A stretch of DNA of 64,000 bases from Bacteroidales bacterium (GTDB taxonomy: Bacteria > Bacteroidota > Bacteroidia > Bacteroidales > UBA3824), in the NCBI GenBank assembly GCA_016286055.1, contig JAEERW010000003.1, forward strand, positions 1 to 64,000, read 5' to 3'. Under the pieces are notes generated by a model. The model was not told the DNA's origin, made no database searches, and saw only the letters and a list, made by a program, of their open reading frames with translations. A program made the translations under genes and the position numbers. Position 1 is the stretch's first letter, and each line of letters opens with the position of its first letter. Below are positions 27,722 to 36,050 of the stretch, piece by piece.

Positions 27722-29152
27722 ATGAGAAATAAAATATTTACCTTTTTAGTAGTAGTATTTAGTGCTACATTGTTTTTCGGCTCGTGTACAAAAGACGACG
27801 AACCTCTTAAACGTGGTACAATATACGATACTATTAGAACAAATCTTATCAACAACTATTTTGATACCATTAGGACTACTATTTATGATACTATTCGTAA
27901 TATAGTTGATGATATTATGGTAAAATACGATACAATTCTTACTATTAAGACAGATACCATAAAAATAGTTAAGTATGATACAATACAAGTGTATCAGATA
28001 AAGGCAATTGATACTATTAAAGTGGCAATCTACGATACAATTAGAGTGACCATCACGCCAAGTACACCAAATTTGCAAGAAGGTATATATGTTTCTCAAT
28101 TAGATGATTTTATGAATGAAAAACTGAATGCGGGCATTACGGAATGTGAAGTGGTCTTGTTGGATAAGGTGCCAGATTTTGAGATGATTTGTAGTGTTTT
28201 AGCTTCCAATAATAACACAAAATATAAAGGTATTAAAGTTATTCTAAATTTGGAATTATGTACAGGCATCAATGGTATACGGGATGCTGCATTATACCGT
28301 TGTAATACATTGATTGCTATTAAATTACCAACTACTATTACAAGTTTTGGAAAGTCGGCATTTGCTAAATGCACCAGTTTGACCTCGATAAATATTCCAA
28401 ATGGTGTAACGAGTATAGGCAGATCTACCTTTGACGGTTGTACTAGCTTGGCATCTATAAATATTCCAGATGGTGTAACGAGTATAGGAGAGAGTGTGTT
28501 TTCTGGTTGCGAAAGTTTGCCTTCAATCAAAATTCCAGATGGTGTAACGAGTATAGGCAATGGTGCCTTTTCCGGTTGCACCAGTTTGACCTCGATAAAT
28601 ATTCCAGATGGTGTAACGAGTATAGGCAATGGTGCCTTTTCCGGTTGCACCAGTTTGACCTCGATAAATATTCCAGATGCTGTAACGAGTATAGGACAGT
28701 ACACCTTTTCCGGTTGCACCAGCTTGGCATCAATAAATATTCCAGATGGTGTAACGAGTATAGGACAGTACATCTTTTCCGGTTGCACCAGCTTGGCATC
28801 AATAAATATTCCAGATGGTGTAACGAGTATAGAACCGTCAACTTTTTCTGGTTGCACCCAGTTGGCTTCTATAACAATTCCTGATGGTGTAACGAGTATA
28901 GGCAGTTCTGCCTTTAATGGTTGCACCAGCTTGAATATATTGACAATTCCCGAAAGTGTTACGAGTATAGGTTATAATGCCTTATTTGGTTGCACTAACT
29001 TGGTTTCTTTAATATTCCAAAGCGTTAATCCTCCGGTTTTTTATACATCATTAGGATATTACGGATTGATTTATGTGCCCTCTTCTGCTGTTAAAACATA
29101 CAAAACAGCAGCAGGTTGGGACCAATATTCTAGTAGTATTGTTGGATATTAA
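27722..29152 (+). CDS. BspA-type leucine-rich repeat lipoprotein
   Basis: 476 residues from the ATG at 27722. Signal peptide with lipobox-like end (VVVFSATLFFGSC), so probably lipidated at the Cys and surface exposed. Residues about 30-115 are a spacer in which YDTI/FDTI/TDTI recurs about every 8-12 residues. The rest consists of about ten 23-residue LRR_5 (BspA) repeats, consensus LTSINIPDGVTSIGxxxFSGCTS, and a cap ending in YVPSSAVKTYKTAAGWDQYSS. Such proteins bind host or matrix proteins in oral and gut Bacteroidota. The repeats are near identical at DNA level, so copy number may change by recombination. Confidence 0.88.
   Translation: MRNKIFTFLVVVFSATLFFGSCTKDDEPLKRGTIYDTIRTNLINNYFDTIRTTIYDTIRNIVDDIMVKYDTILTIKTDTIKIVKYDTIQVYQIKAIDTIKVAIYDTIRVTITPSTPNLQEGIYVSQLDDFMNEKLNAGITECEVVLLDKVPDFEMICSVLASNNNTKYKGIKVILNLELCTGINGIRDAALYRCNTLIAIKLPTTITSFGKSAFAKCTSLTSINIPNGVTSIGRSTFDGCTSLASINIPDGVTSIGESVFSGCESLPSIKIPDGVTSIGNGAFSGCTSLTSINIPDGVTSIGNGAFSGCTSLTSINIPDAVTSIGQYTFSGCTSLASINIPDGVTSIGQYIFSGCTSLASINIPDGVTSIEPSTFSGCTQLASITIPDGVTSIGSSAFNGCTSLNILTIPESVTSIGYNALFGCTNLVSLIFQSVNPPVFYTSLGYYGLIYVPSSAVKTYKTAAGWDQYSSSIVGY
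28371..28998 (+). repeat. 69-base tandem repeats in the BspA gene
   Basis: About nine head-to-tail copies of a 69-base unit coding one 23-residue LRR. The copies around 28557-28625 and 28626-28694 are almost identical, so expansion or contraction in frame is likely. Confidence 0.9.
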
Positions 29153-29206
29153 TTTTTTAAATATTAAGTGTGATAATTAGCATTAATGAATTCAAAAATC
29201 ATTCGC

Positions 29207-29214
29207 TATCTTTG
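29207..29214 (+). promoter_or_regulatory. -7 box of the exported flavin-reductase-like gene
   Basis: TATCTTTG 34 bases before the chosen ATG at 29248, which makes the upstream frame start at 29170 impossible for this transcript. Confidence 0.45.
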
Positions 29215-29247
29215 CTGCCAAAACAATCACATTTAATCATATTCACA

Positions 29248-29838
29248 ATGAAAAAATCATTAATTATCAAAACATTAGTTGCTTTTGCAATTACATTTTC
29301 TTCTTTTGTGGCTGCGGCTCAGGAACAATACGGATTTGACAAAATAGACGTATCTAAGGACTTCAACGACAATGGTTTCCAGTGGTTTCGCAAGTCGGAA
29401 CTATTGGCAGCAGGCGACAAAACCAAGCACAACGCTATGACTATCGGTTGGGGTGGAATCGGCGTACTTTGGGGTCGCACCGCTCTCACGGTTTACGTTG
29501 CCGAAAAACGCTACACCAAACAGTTTATGGATAAGGCTCAATATTTTACCGTAATGTCATTTGGTCCTGAAAATCAGAAAGTTCTCAACTATATGGGTAC
29601 TAAGAGCGGACGGGATGGCGACAAGGCTGCTGCCCTCGGACTTCACACTGCCTACACCCAAAACGGCACACCTTATTATACTGAGGCTACGCTTGTTATT
29701 GAGTGCAAAACTATGTACGCCGCACCTTTCGATTCTAAATATTACAAAAACGAAGTTCCTGAACGTCAGTACAAAAACTTCCCTGCCGGAGTTCACACAA
29801 TGTATATCGGCGAAGTAGTTGGCGCTTGGCGGAGATAG
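29248..29838 (+). CDS. Exported flavin-reductase-like protein
   Basis: 196 residues from the ATG at 29248, which starts a signal peptide (SLIIKTLVAFAITFSSFVAAAQ). The rest resembles the FMN-binding split-barrel flavin reductase-like family: HNAMTIGWGGIGVLWGRTALTVYVAEKRYTKQFM, YFTVMSFG and LGLHTAYTQNGTPYYTEATLVIECK. Cytoplasmic relatives reduce or bind FMN; an exported form is less usual. A TATCTTTG box at 29207-29214 precedes it. The substrate or electron partner cannot be told. Confidence 0.75.
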   Translation: MKKSLIIKTLVAFAITFSSFVAAAQEQYGFDKIDVSKDFNDNGFQWFRKSELLAAGDKTKHNAMTIGWGGIGVLWGRTALTVYVAEKRYTKQFMDKAQYFTVMSFGPENQKVLNYMGTKSGRDGDKAAALGLHTAYTQNGTPYYTEATLVIECKTMYAAPFDSKYYKNEVPERQYKNFPAGVHTMYIGEVVGAWRR

Positions 29839-29843
29839 AGATT

Positions 29844-31604
29844 TTACCTCCCCTCGTATCTTGCCAATTCCCACCCCTTGAAAACCAAGATTATCGGGTG
29901 AAGTGTCCAACCTCCGTCTTTTGCTTCGGTGAGCAAGTTTTTGTCGCTGATGTATTTGGGCAGTTGGGCGCGGGCTTCTTCTAATTTGGCATTTACTTCT
30001 GCCTCTGTTGCGCTGTGCTTTACGTATTTAAGTTCTATAACGTATGCGTGTGCAGTCCCGAGACGCGGTTTTAGGTAAATATCGCTGTATCCGTGTCCAA
30101 AATAATGTTCCGTAAAGGAGATAAAATAATTGAGGTTGGTGCCAAATTGGCAGAGGAAAAATCCCTTTACAAATGATTCGCCTTGATTGTTGAAATCCTT
30201 GATGTTAGATACATCGCTCATACAGCCTGCAATGTAACGGAAAAATGGCTCGTGTTCGCCGCGTTTTGCGAGTCCGCGACCAAGGTCTGTCATAACGTTA
30301 TCATCTGTTTTCCAAGATATTAGCACATCGTAATTGCGCACCATATACATAAAATATTGCTGACGGACTGTGGCGTTGGGCACAATCAAAAGTGTGTCGC
30401 CAGTATCGTAGCCGCCAATCGACAGCAATCCCATATAATACATCAGGCTAACAAGGTTTTCGTAGCGGTCAAGGTCTTTTAAGGCAAATTCTTCTTCTAT
30501 CTGATTGTAAATCTGTCCGTCATTGTTAATCCGCTGAATAAGAGAAGTTTTTTCGCCAAAATTTTTCTCAAAGCGGATTAGTTTCGCCATCTTATTGTAG
30601 TCGGAGGTAATATTGGTATCAACCATTTTTTCGGGAATTTGTCCGCCTTTTTGAATGTAACTATCCACAAAAAACAATGCCATATCCGAATTATACATAC
30701 GTTCTTGGTTAACAGCATCTTCGCTAAAACAGTTATTGTCGTACCACGGTTTGGTGATTTCGATAAGTTGGTCGATGGAATGATTAAACACACCCGTTAC
30801 ATCTCGGTAATATTCAAGCATTTGGCGAAATTCTGTTTCGGTAAAGCCTACCAACGAATTGAAAGACGACCTCATTGAAATGTTTTTACCGATGTTGTAG
30901 CCGCTTGTTACGTCGCTGAGCGTTAGCGGAGTAACGCCCGAAATCATTATTCTCGACACAGCGGCATCGTTCTTGTTGGTGGCAGCCTTCAAGTTGTTGA
31001 AAAACAGGCGGAAAAAGCCGTCACCGTGGGTGAGGTCTTTGTAGTTGGTTTCGCTGTCGGCAAGCAGAGTGTTGGCAAAGTTGTCGTACTCGTCGATAAG
31101 GACGTAGATTTGCAGGCCCGCAAGTTGAACAATTCGTGTTAGTTTTGTAAACGCATCGTTTGATTCCTTTTGGTCAGAAATATTTTCCACAGTACCTTCG
31201 GGCAGCAAGTTCTTATATTTGTTAGCAAATTGTATAAGTGTGTCAAGCACAAGTTCGTTAAACGATTTTTGCGTTTTTGTGTAGTCTGGATCAACTTTTG
31301 AAAAGTCAAACTGCATAATCAAATACTGGTTGCGTTCCTCGGTAGGATTTTTTCCAATGTACAATCCACCAAACAACTCATCGAACCTTTGCTTGTAGGC
31401 AATATCATAATATGCTGCCAACATATTGAGCATTAAACTTTTACCATACCTTCTCGGGCGAAGGAAAGTTTGAAATTTGAACTCTTCGAGCATTGGTATA
31501 AACATTGTCTTGTCGACATAATACCTATTTTCTCTGCGGATTCTCGCAAAGTCGCTCATTCCGTATGGTATTAGGCGGATTTTTTTATTAGACAGTGGTT
31601 CCAT
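29844..31604 (-). CDS. AAA-ATPase with C-terminal PD-(D/E)XK nuclease-like domain
   Basis: 586 residues from the ATG at 31604; a TTG six codons upstream is the alternative. N-terminal AAA-ATPase-like domain with P-loop LRPRRYGKSLML, Walker B YVLIDEYDNFA, and ISGVTPLTLSDVTSGYN; the C terminus has LGTAHAYVIELKYVKHSATEAE, the E-x-K core of a PD-(D/E)XK fold. It is of the same general family as the gene at 206-1786 but distant from it. Its neighbour on the same strand upstream is metA. Function unknown; often described as possible selfish or defence genes. Confidence 0.85.
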   Translation of the reverse strand: MEPLSNKKIRLIPYGMSDFARIRRENRYYVDKTMFIPMLEEFKFQTFLRPRRYGKSLMLNMLAAYYDIAYKQRFDELFGGLYIGKNPTEERNQYLIMQFDFSKVDPDYTKTQKSFNELVLDTLIQFANKYKNLLPEGTVENISDQKESNDAFTKLTRIVQLAGLQIYVLIDEYDNFANTLLADSETNYKDLTHGDGFFRLFFNNLKAATNKNDAAVSRIMISGVTPLTLSDVTSGYNIGKNISMRSSFNSLVGFTETEFRQMLEYYRDVTGVFNHSIDQLIEITKPWYDNNCFSEDAVNQERMYNSDMALFFVDSYIQKGGQIPEKMVDTNITSDYNKMAKLIRFEKNFGEKTSLIQRINNDGQIYNQIEEEFALKDLDRYENLVSLMYYMGLLSIGGYDTGDTLLIVPNATVRQQYFMYMVRNYDVLISWKTDDNVMTDLGRGLAKRGEHEPFFRYIAGCMSDVSNIKDFNNQGESFVKGFFLCQFGTNLNYFISFTEHYFGHGYSDIYLKPRLGTAHAYVIELKYVKHSATEAEVNAKLEEARAQLPKYISDKNLLTEAKDGGWTLHPIILVFKGWELARYEGR

Positions 31605-31661
31605 AATTATGCTGTTTTTCAAGTGCGAAGATAATAAATTTTGCGCTTAAATGCAAAATCT

Positions 31662-32579
31662 TTACCCAATCTCCTCAATATTATACGGTGTCTCCTGATA
31701 TACAAAGTAGTTCAGCCAGTTGTTGAACATCAGGTTGGCGGTGCTGCGCCAGCGGACTACGGGCTGCTGATGCGGGTCGTTGTTGGGATAATAGTTGCGC
31801 GGAATGTTGATAGGCAGTCCTTTGGCAAGGTCGCGGCGGTATTCGTTGTCTAACGTAAAGGCGTTGTACTCGGCGTGACCTGTGAGGTAGAGTTCGCGTC
31901 CGTTTTGGTTTGAGAGCATATACACTCCTGCCTGCGGACTGCTTGCAAGTATCTTTATTTCAGACACTTTGTCGATGTCCTCCTTGAGTATTTCGGTGTG
32001 GCGGCTGTGGGGAACGTAAAAAATATCGTCGAACCCGCGGAAAATAGGGTTGAGGGGATCGAGCATCTGGTGCTCAAACACTCCGAACATTTTTTGGGCG
32101 AGTCCGTGCTTGGGCACTCCGTAGTAGTGGTAAAGCGCGGCACACGCACCCCAGCAGATAAACATCTTGGCGGTAACGTTGGTTTTGGCCCAGTCGAATA
32201 TCTCGGTGAGTTCGCTCCAATATGTAACATCCTTGTATTCAATCTGTTCTACGGGCGCACCGGTAACAATCAAGCCGTCGTATTTGCGTTTTTTTATCTC
32301 GTCGAAATCAATGTAAAACCGCCTCATATGTTCCACAGGGGTGTTTTTAGAGGTGTGGCTTTTGATTTTTATCAGGTCGATTTCTATTTGCAGCGGCGAG
32401 TTCGACAGCAGCCTTATCAAGTCGGTTTCGGTGGTTATCTTGATGGGCATAAGGTTTAGAATGGCTATCCTAAGCGGACGAATGTCTTGCGAAGTGGCTT
32501 TGGTATAGTCAATTACAAATATGTTTTCCTTTTTTAATAGTTCTATGGCCGGCAAATTGTCGGGATATTTCAGTGGCAT
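31662..32579 (-). CDS. metA: Homoserine O-acetyltransferase (MetA family)
   Basis: 305 residues from the ATG at 32579. Class I glutamine-amidotransferase-like fold: catalytic Cys142 in FICWGACAALY, His in LTGHAEYNAFTLDNEY. Residue 111 in VTGAPVEQIEY is Glu. In characterised family members Glu at 111 goes with acetyl-CoA use and Gly with succinyl-CoA, so this enzyme should make O-acetylhomoserine although the family is often called homoserine O-succinyltransferase. It begins methionine synthesis and fits the gamma-family enzyme at 5700. Leader only about 17 bases after the -7 box, so no riboswitch is present. Confidence 0.93.
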   Translation of the reverse strand: MPLKYPDNLPAIELLKKENIFVIDYTKATSQDIRPLRIAILNLMPIKITTETDLIRLLSNSPLQIEIDLIKIKSHTSKNTPVEHMRRFYIDFDEIKKRKYDGLIVTGAPVEQIEYKDVTYWSELTEIFDWAKTNVTAKMFICWGACAALYHYYGVPKHGLAQKMFGVFEHQMLDPLNPIFRGFDDIFYVPHSRHTEILKEDIDKVSEIKILASSPQAGVYMLSNQNGRELYLTGHAEYNAFTLDNEYRRDLAKGLPINIPRNYYPNNDPHQQPVVRWRSTANLMFNNWLNYFVYQETPYNIEEIG

Positions 32580-32596
32580 AATACAAGATTTTTGGG

Positions 32597-32629
32597 CAAA
32601 GGTAAACAATAATTCTTTTGGTTGGCAAA
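32597..32629 (-). promoter_or_regulatory. metA: Promoter of metA
   Basis: Minus strand TTTG (32626-32629) and TACCTTTG (32597-32604), spacer 21 bases. It supports the ATG at 32579 over the frame start at 32609. Confidence 0.55.
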
Positions 32630-32708
32630 TTATTTTCCGAAAATGGTTGTTTGCATTTTTTATGGTAAGAAAATTATAGGTAACTTTGCGGCTTGTAAAA
32701 TTTGATAT

Positions 32709-33947
32709 ATGTCTGCAACAAGATTAGCCATAATAGGAGCGGGGGCTGCGGGGTGCTTCTGTGCCGCCAATATTGCGGAAAACACCCGTGAGTTTGATAT
32801 AACTATTTTTGAATCAAGCGATAAGCCTATGCACAAACTTTCGCTCACAGGCGGAGGCCGATGCAATATCACCAACACTTTTGATACTGTGGGTGCGCTT
32901 AATCACGTGTATCCTCGTGGGGCTAATCTGTTGAAAAAACTTTTCTACAATTTTGACCATAACGCTTTGCAAGAGTGGTTCTTAGCCCACGGTGTAACGC
33001 TTTTTGCACAAGACGACGGACGTGTTTTCCCTACTTCGCAAAATGCTTTGCAGATTGTGGATACTTTGTATAATGCGTTGATTGCCAAAGGTGTAACTAT
33101 CAAAACCAACCACCGTTTATCGTCGTTGCAAACCAATGCCGAGGGAAAATTTATTTTGTCGTTTGACGAAAAACCGCCGCAAACATTTGATATTGTGGTA
33201 GTTGCCACAGGCGGAACATCACCTGCTTTTCTCGATATTTTTAAAAAACTTGGTATCGAAACCATAGAGCCTGTTCCAAGCCTATTTACCTTTACCATCA
33301 AAGACCCTGATTTAAACGCACTTATGGGCGCAACAGTGGACGACGCATCGTGCAGCATTGCAGGTACTAAATTTACATCTGAGGGGTCGGTTCTTGTTAC
33401 ACATTGGGGAATGAGCGGACCGGCAATTTTGAAACTGTCGTCGTATGCGGCTCGTTATCTCAAAGAAAACAAATACACATCAAACCTTATAGTTAATTGG
33501 CTGAATACCAACGAAGAAGATGCTCGAAATATTGTTTTTTCGTTTCAATCGCGTTATCCTCAAAAAACTGTTCTTTCGGTTCGTCCCGACGGCATTACCA
33601 ACCGTATGTGGCTATATATCACCAACAAATGCGGTATCGATGGTGCAAAACGTTGGTCGGAAGTGTCGAAAAAGAATCTCAACCGTCTGGTATCTATCTT
33701 AATTTCAGATACATATAAAATTCAAGGGCGAGGTCATTACAAAGAGGAGTTTGTTACTTCGGGTGGAATTTCGCTTAATGCCGTCAGCAGCAAGAGTTTG
33801 GAATCAAAGGCTGTCAAGAATCTCTATTTCGTTGGCGAAGTGCTTGATATAGATGCTGTTACAGGAGGGTTTAACCTTCAATCCGCTTGGACTACCGCCT
33901 ACACTGCGGCAATGTCGATAGTTAACAATCAGAATAAATCTAACTGA
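32709..33947 (+). CDS. NAD(P)/FAD-dependent oxidoreductase (HI0933/BaiN-like family)
   Basis: 412 residues. N-terminal dinucleotide-binding motif LAIIGAGAAGCFCAANIAE, then MHKLSLTGGGRCNITNT, HGVTLFAQDDGRVFPTSQNALQIVD, VVVATGGTS, SVLVTHWGMSGPAILKLSSYAAR and the C-terminal VTGGFNLQSAWTTAYTAA. This is the HI0933-like flavoprotein family; relatives act on unsaturated steroids or other hydrophobic substrates, but most are uncharacterised. TAACTTTG at 32681-32688 is the likely -7 box. The MATE gene starts five bases after its stop, so the two are probably co-transcribed. Confidence 0.88.
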   Translation: MSATRLAIIGAGAAGCFCAANIAENTREFDITIFESSDKPMHKLSLTGGGRCNITNTFDTVGALNHVYPRGANLLKKLFYNFDHNALQEWFLAHGVTLFAQDDGRVFPTSQNALQIVDTLYNALIAKGVTIKTNHRLSSLQTNAEGKFILSFDEKPPQTFDIVVVATGGTSPAFLDIFKKLGIETIEPVPSLFTFTIKDPDLNALMGATVDDASCSIAGTKFTSEGSVLVTHWGMSGPAILKLSSYAARYLKENKYTSNLIVNWLNTNEEDARNIVFSFQSRYPQKTVLSVRPDGITNRMWLYITNKCGIDGAKRWSEVSKKNLNRLVSILISDTYKIQGRGHYKEEFVTSGGISLNAVSSKSLESKAVKNLYFVGEVLDIDAVTGGFNLQSAWTTAYTAAMSIVNNQNKSN

Positions 33948-33951
33948 GGCG

Positions 33952-35376
33952 ATGGCTAAATCCGACAAGGCATTTGAGGCAATCCGCAAGGGCGAACAAC
34001 TTACTCGAAGTCAGCAAATTAAGTTGACTTTGCAGTTGAGTGTGCCGGCTATTATGGCGCAGATTTCGTTTATACTTATGTCGTATATCGACACGAGTAT
34101 GGTGGGAAGTCTTGGAGCACACGCTTCGGCTGCCGTGGGTCTTGTTACATCTACCACTTGGCTTATTTTCGGACTTGTGGAATCGGTTGTAACTGGCTTT
34201 GCTGTAATGGTTTCGCACCGTATCGGAGCCGACAATCCCAAGGCCGCACGCGACATTCTCCGTCAGTCGATTTCGTTTTGTCTGCTTTATGGATTGATTG
34301 TTACCGCTGTGTCGTTGCTTGTTAGTCAGCCACTTCCGCATTGGCTCAACGGTGGCGACGATATTTGCGACGACGCCTCGGCATACTATTTTATTTTTTC
34401 GTGCGGAATGCCATTTATGCAGATGAGTTACCTTGCGTCGAGTATGCTCCGCAGCGAGGGCAACCTCCGTGTGCCGAGTATTTTGAATATCACCACCTGC
34501 GTTTTGGATGTGATTTTTAATTTTTTCTTGATTTATCCCGACCGCACGTTTGAGTTTTGCGGCTGCGAGTGGGTTATCCCCGGCGCAGGACTCGGCGTTA
34601 AGGGTGCTGCCACAGGGTCGGTTTTGGCGTGCGCGTTGGTGTCGTTTGTAGAGATGTATTACCTTGTGTGCCGGTCGAAACTGCTTTCGGTTTGGCGCGA
34701 AAAAGGCTCTTATCGTCCCACCCGCAAATGCGTTGTTAATTCGCTCAAAATAAGCCTTCCCGTTGGCGTTCAGCGCACTATTATGAGTTTGGCATATATT
34801 GTTATGACATCGATAGTTGCGCCGCTTGGCAATGTGGCAATAGCCGCCGACACCTTTGCCGTTACCATTGAGGGAATCTGTTATATGCCCGGCTACGGAA
34901 TTTCCGACGCTGCCACCACCCTTATAGGTCAGTGCGTAGGGGCGGGGAGGAGGTATCTTGCCAAAAGTTTCGCCTACATTTCCACATTTACGGGTATGAT
35001 AATGCTGACGGTGATGTCGGTGTTTATGTTTATTTTCTGTCCCGAACTGCTGTCGCTGATGACCCCGGTAGAAGATATAATCATCTCAGGCACAGAGATT
35101 TTGCGAATCGAGGCATTTGCTGAACCGATGTTTGCGGCGGCGATAATAGGTTACGGAATATTTGTAGGTGCGGGCGACAGTCTTGTGCCAAGTATAATGA
35201 ACCTTGCCTCTATGTGGCTGATACGCATACCGTTTGTAATGATTTTGGCATCGTATATGGGCTTAAAAGGCGTTTGGTTGGCAATGGCAGTGGAACTCTT
35301 TCTCCGCGGTGTGATGTTCCTTTTGCGATTGAGGAGCAATAGATGGCTGAAACATACTTTAAAGAAGAAGGCGTGA
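33952..35376 (+). CDS. MATE family efflux transporter
   Basis: 474 residues, about twelve membrane segments. The N-terminal half contains LQLSVPAIMAQISFILMSYIDTSMVGSLG, the usual MATE opening, and the second half repeats it with SLPVGVQRTIMSLAYIVMTSIVAPLG. Members export cationic compounds in exchange for Na+ or H+. Follows the flavoprotein gene with a four-base gap. No substrate can be inferred. Confidence 0.92.
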   Translation: MAKSDKAFEAIRKGEQLTRSQQIKLTLQLSVPAIMAQISFILMSYIDTSMVGSLGAHASAAVGLVTSTTWLIFGLVESVVTGFAVMVSHRIGADNPKAARDILRQSISFCLLYGLIVTAVSLLVSQPLPHWLNGGDDICDDASAYYFIFSCGMPFMQMSYLASSMLRSEGNLRVPSILNITTCVLDVIFNFFLIYPDRTFEFCGCEWVIPGAGLGVKGAATGSVLACALVSFVEMYYLVCRSKLLSVWREKGSYRPTRKCVVNSLKISLPVGVQRTIMSLAYIVMTSIVAPLGNVAIAADTFAVTIEGICYMPGYGISDAATTLIGQCVGAGRRYLAKSFAYISTFTGMIMLTVMSVFMFIFCPELLSLMTPVEDIIISGTEILRIEAFAEPMFAAAIIGYGIFVGAGDSLVPSIMNLASMWLIRIPFVMILASYMGLKGVWLAMAVELFLRGVMFLLRLRSNRWLKHTLKKKA

Positions 35377-35418
35377 TATTCTCAGCCAAAATTTTTTTTG
35401 TTTTTCAAAAAAAATCAA

Positions 35419-35426
35419 TATATTTG
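35419..35426 (+). promoter_or_regulatory. -7 box of the PIN toxin-antitoxin pair
   Basis: TATATTTG 26 bases before the start of the small upstream protein. Confidence 0.45.
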
Positions 35427-35452
35427 CACCATATAATTTATGCATTTAAACT

Positions 35453-35650
35453 ATGGAATCAACAGCAACACCATCAACCTCTGAAAATACTAATCAGGCA
35501 GCCGAACAACCCAAAAAGTACATTTCAAAGACTGTGCAATGGGCGCGTGCGCACAAATGGTGCATCGAGATTTTAGACCCCGAATTGCAGGCACAGTGTA
35601 AAAGTTATAAGAACGGCAAAAAGATTATTAGGGATGAGGTTAATGCTTGA
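35453..35650 (+). CDS. Probable antitoxin of a PIN-domain module
   Basis: 65 residues. Small, Thr/Pro/Asn-rich N terminus (about 1-20), then a basic segment, SKTVQWARAHKWCIEILDPE. No antitoxin family is recognised. The call depends on its position: its end overlaps the start of the PIN gene by 17 bases, a typical type II toxin-antitoxin layout, and it has its own -7 box. Confidence 0.55.
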   Translation: MESTATPSTSENTNQAAEQPKKYISKTVQWARAHKWCIEILDPELQAQCKSYKNGKKIIRDEVNA

Positions 35651-36050
35651 TACTTGCGTAATTATAGATTTGCTTACCGATGTGGATAGCATTTCTCATT
35701 ACGCTATTGACTTGCTTGGGGATTATTCAAACGTCCTTTACGCAAGTAGCGAGTCTATGCGTGAACTTATTGTGCTTTTTAACAACAAAAAACTTCTTAA
35801 CAAGTATTACAAGACTGCCGAAGATGTTTTGGCGGCTGTTGAAAACGAACTTAGAATTGAGTTCCTTCCAATTCGCCGCGATGTTTGCTATACCTATTCG
35901 CGTTTGCAACTCAACAAGGCTATGAATCATTTCGACCCAAGCGACCATATTATTATATCACACGCTATTACAGAGCGTATGGCTCTGATGTCGAGCGACT
36001 TAAAATTTGAGTTTTACCAAGACCAAGGATTGGAACTTATTTTGTATTAA
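35634..36050 (+). CDS. PIN-domain ribonuclease toxin
   Basis: 138 residues (an ATG at 35643 is the alternative start). PIN fold: MLDTCVIIDLL with the first Asp, SSESMRELIVL with the Glu, FDPSDHIIISHAI and LMSSDLKFEF with the further acidic residues. PIN toxins cleave RNA, often tRNA or rRNA, and are held inactive by the partner encoded just upstream. The gene is immediately followed by the convergent gene at 36051, with no gap. Confidence 0.82.
   Translation: MRLMLDTCVIIDLLTDVDSISHYAIDLLGDYSNVLYASSESMRELIVLFNNKKLLNKYYKTAEDVLAAVENELRIEFLPIRRDVCYTYSRLQLNKAMNHFDPSDHIIISHAITERMALMSSDLKFEFYQDQGLELILY

Noticed and set aside
28096-28926. Minus-strand open frame of 276 codons across the BspA gene
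   Set aside because: Repetitive complement of the LRR repeats; the lipoprotein signal and LRR consensus are on the plus strand.
28371-28998. CRISPR-like array in the BspA gene
   Set aside because: The repeats are head-to-tail, 69 bases, without unique spacers, and code for LRR units in frame.
32580-32708. SAM riboswitch before metA
   Set aside because: The -7 box is about 17 bases from the start codon, leaving no room for an aptamer.
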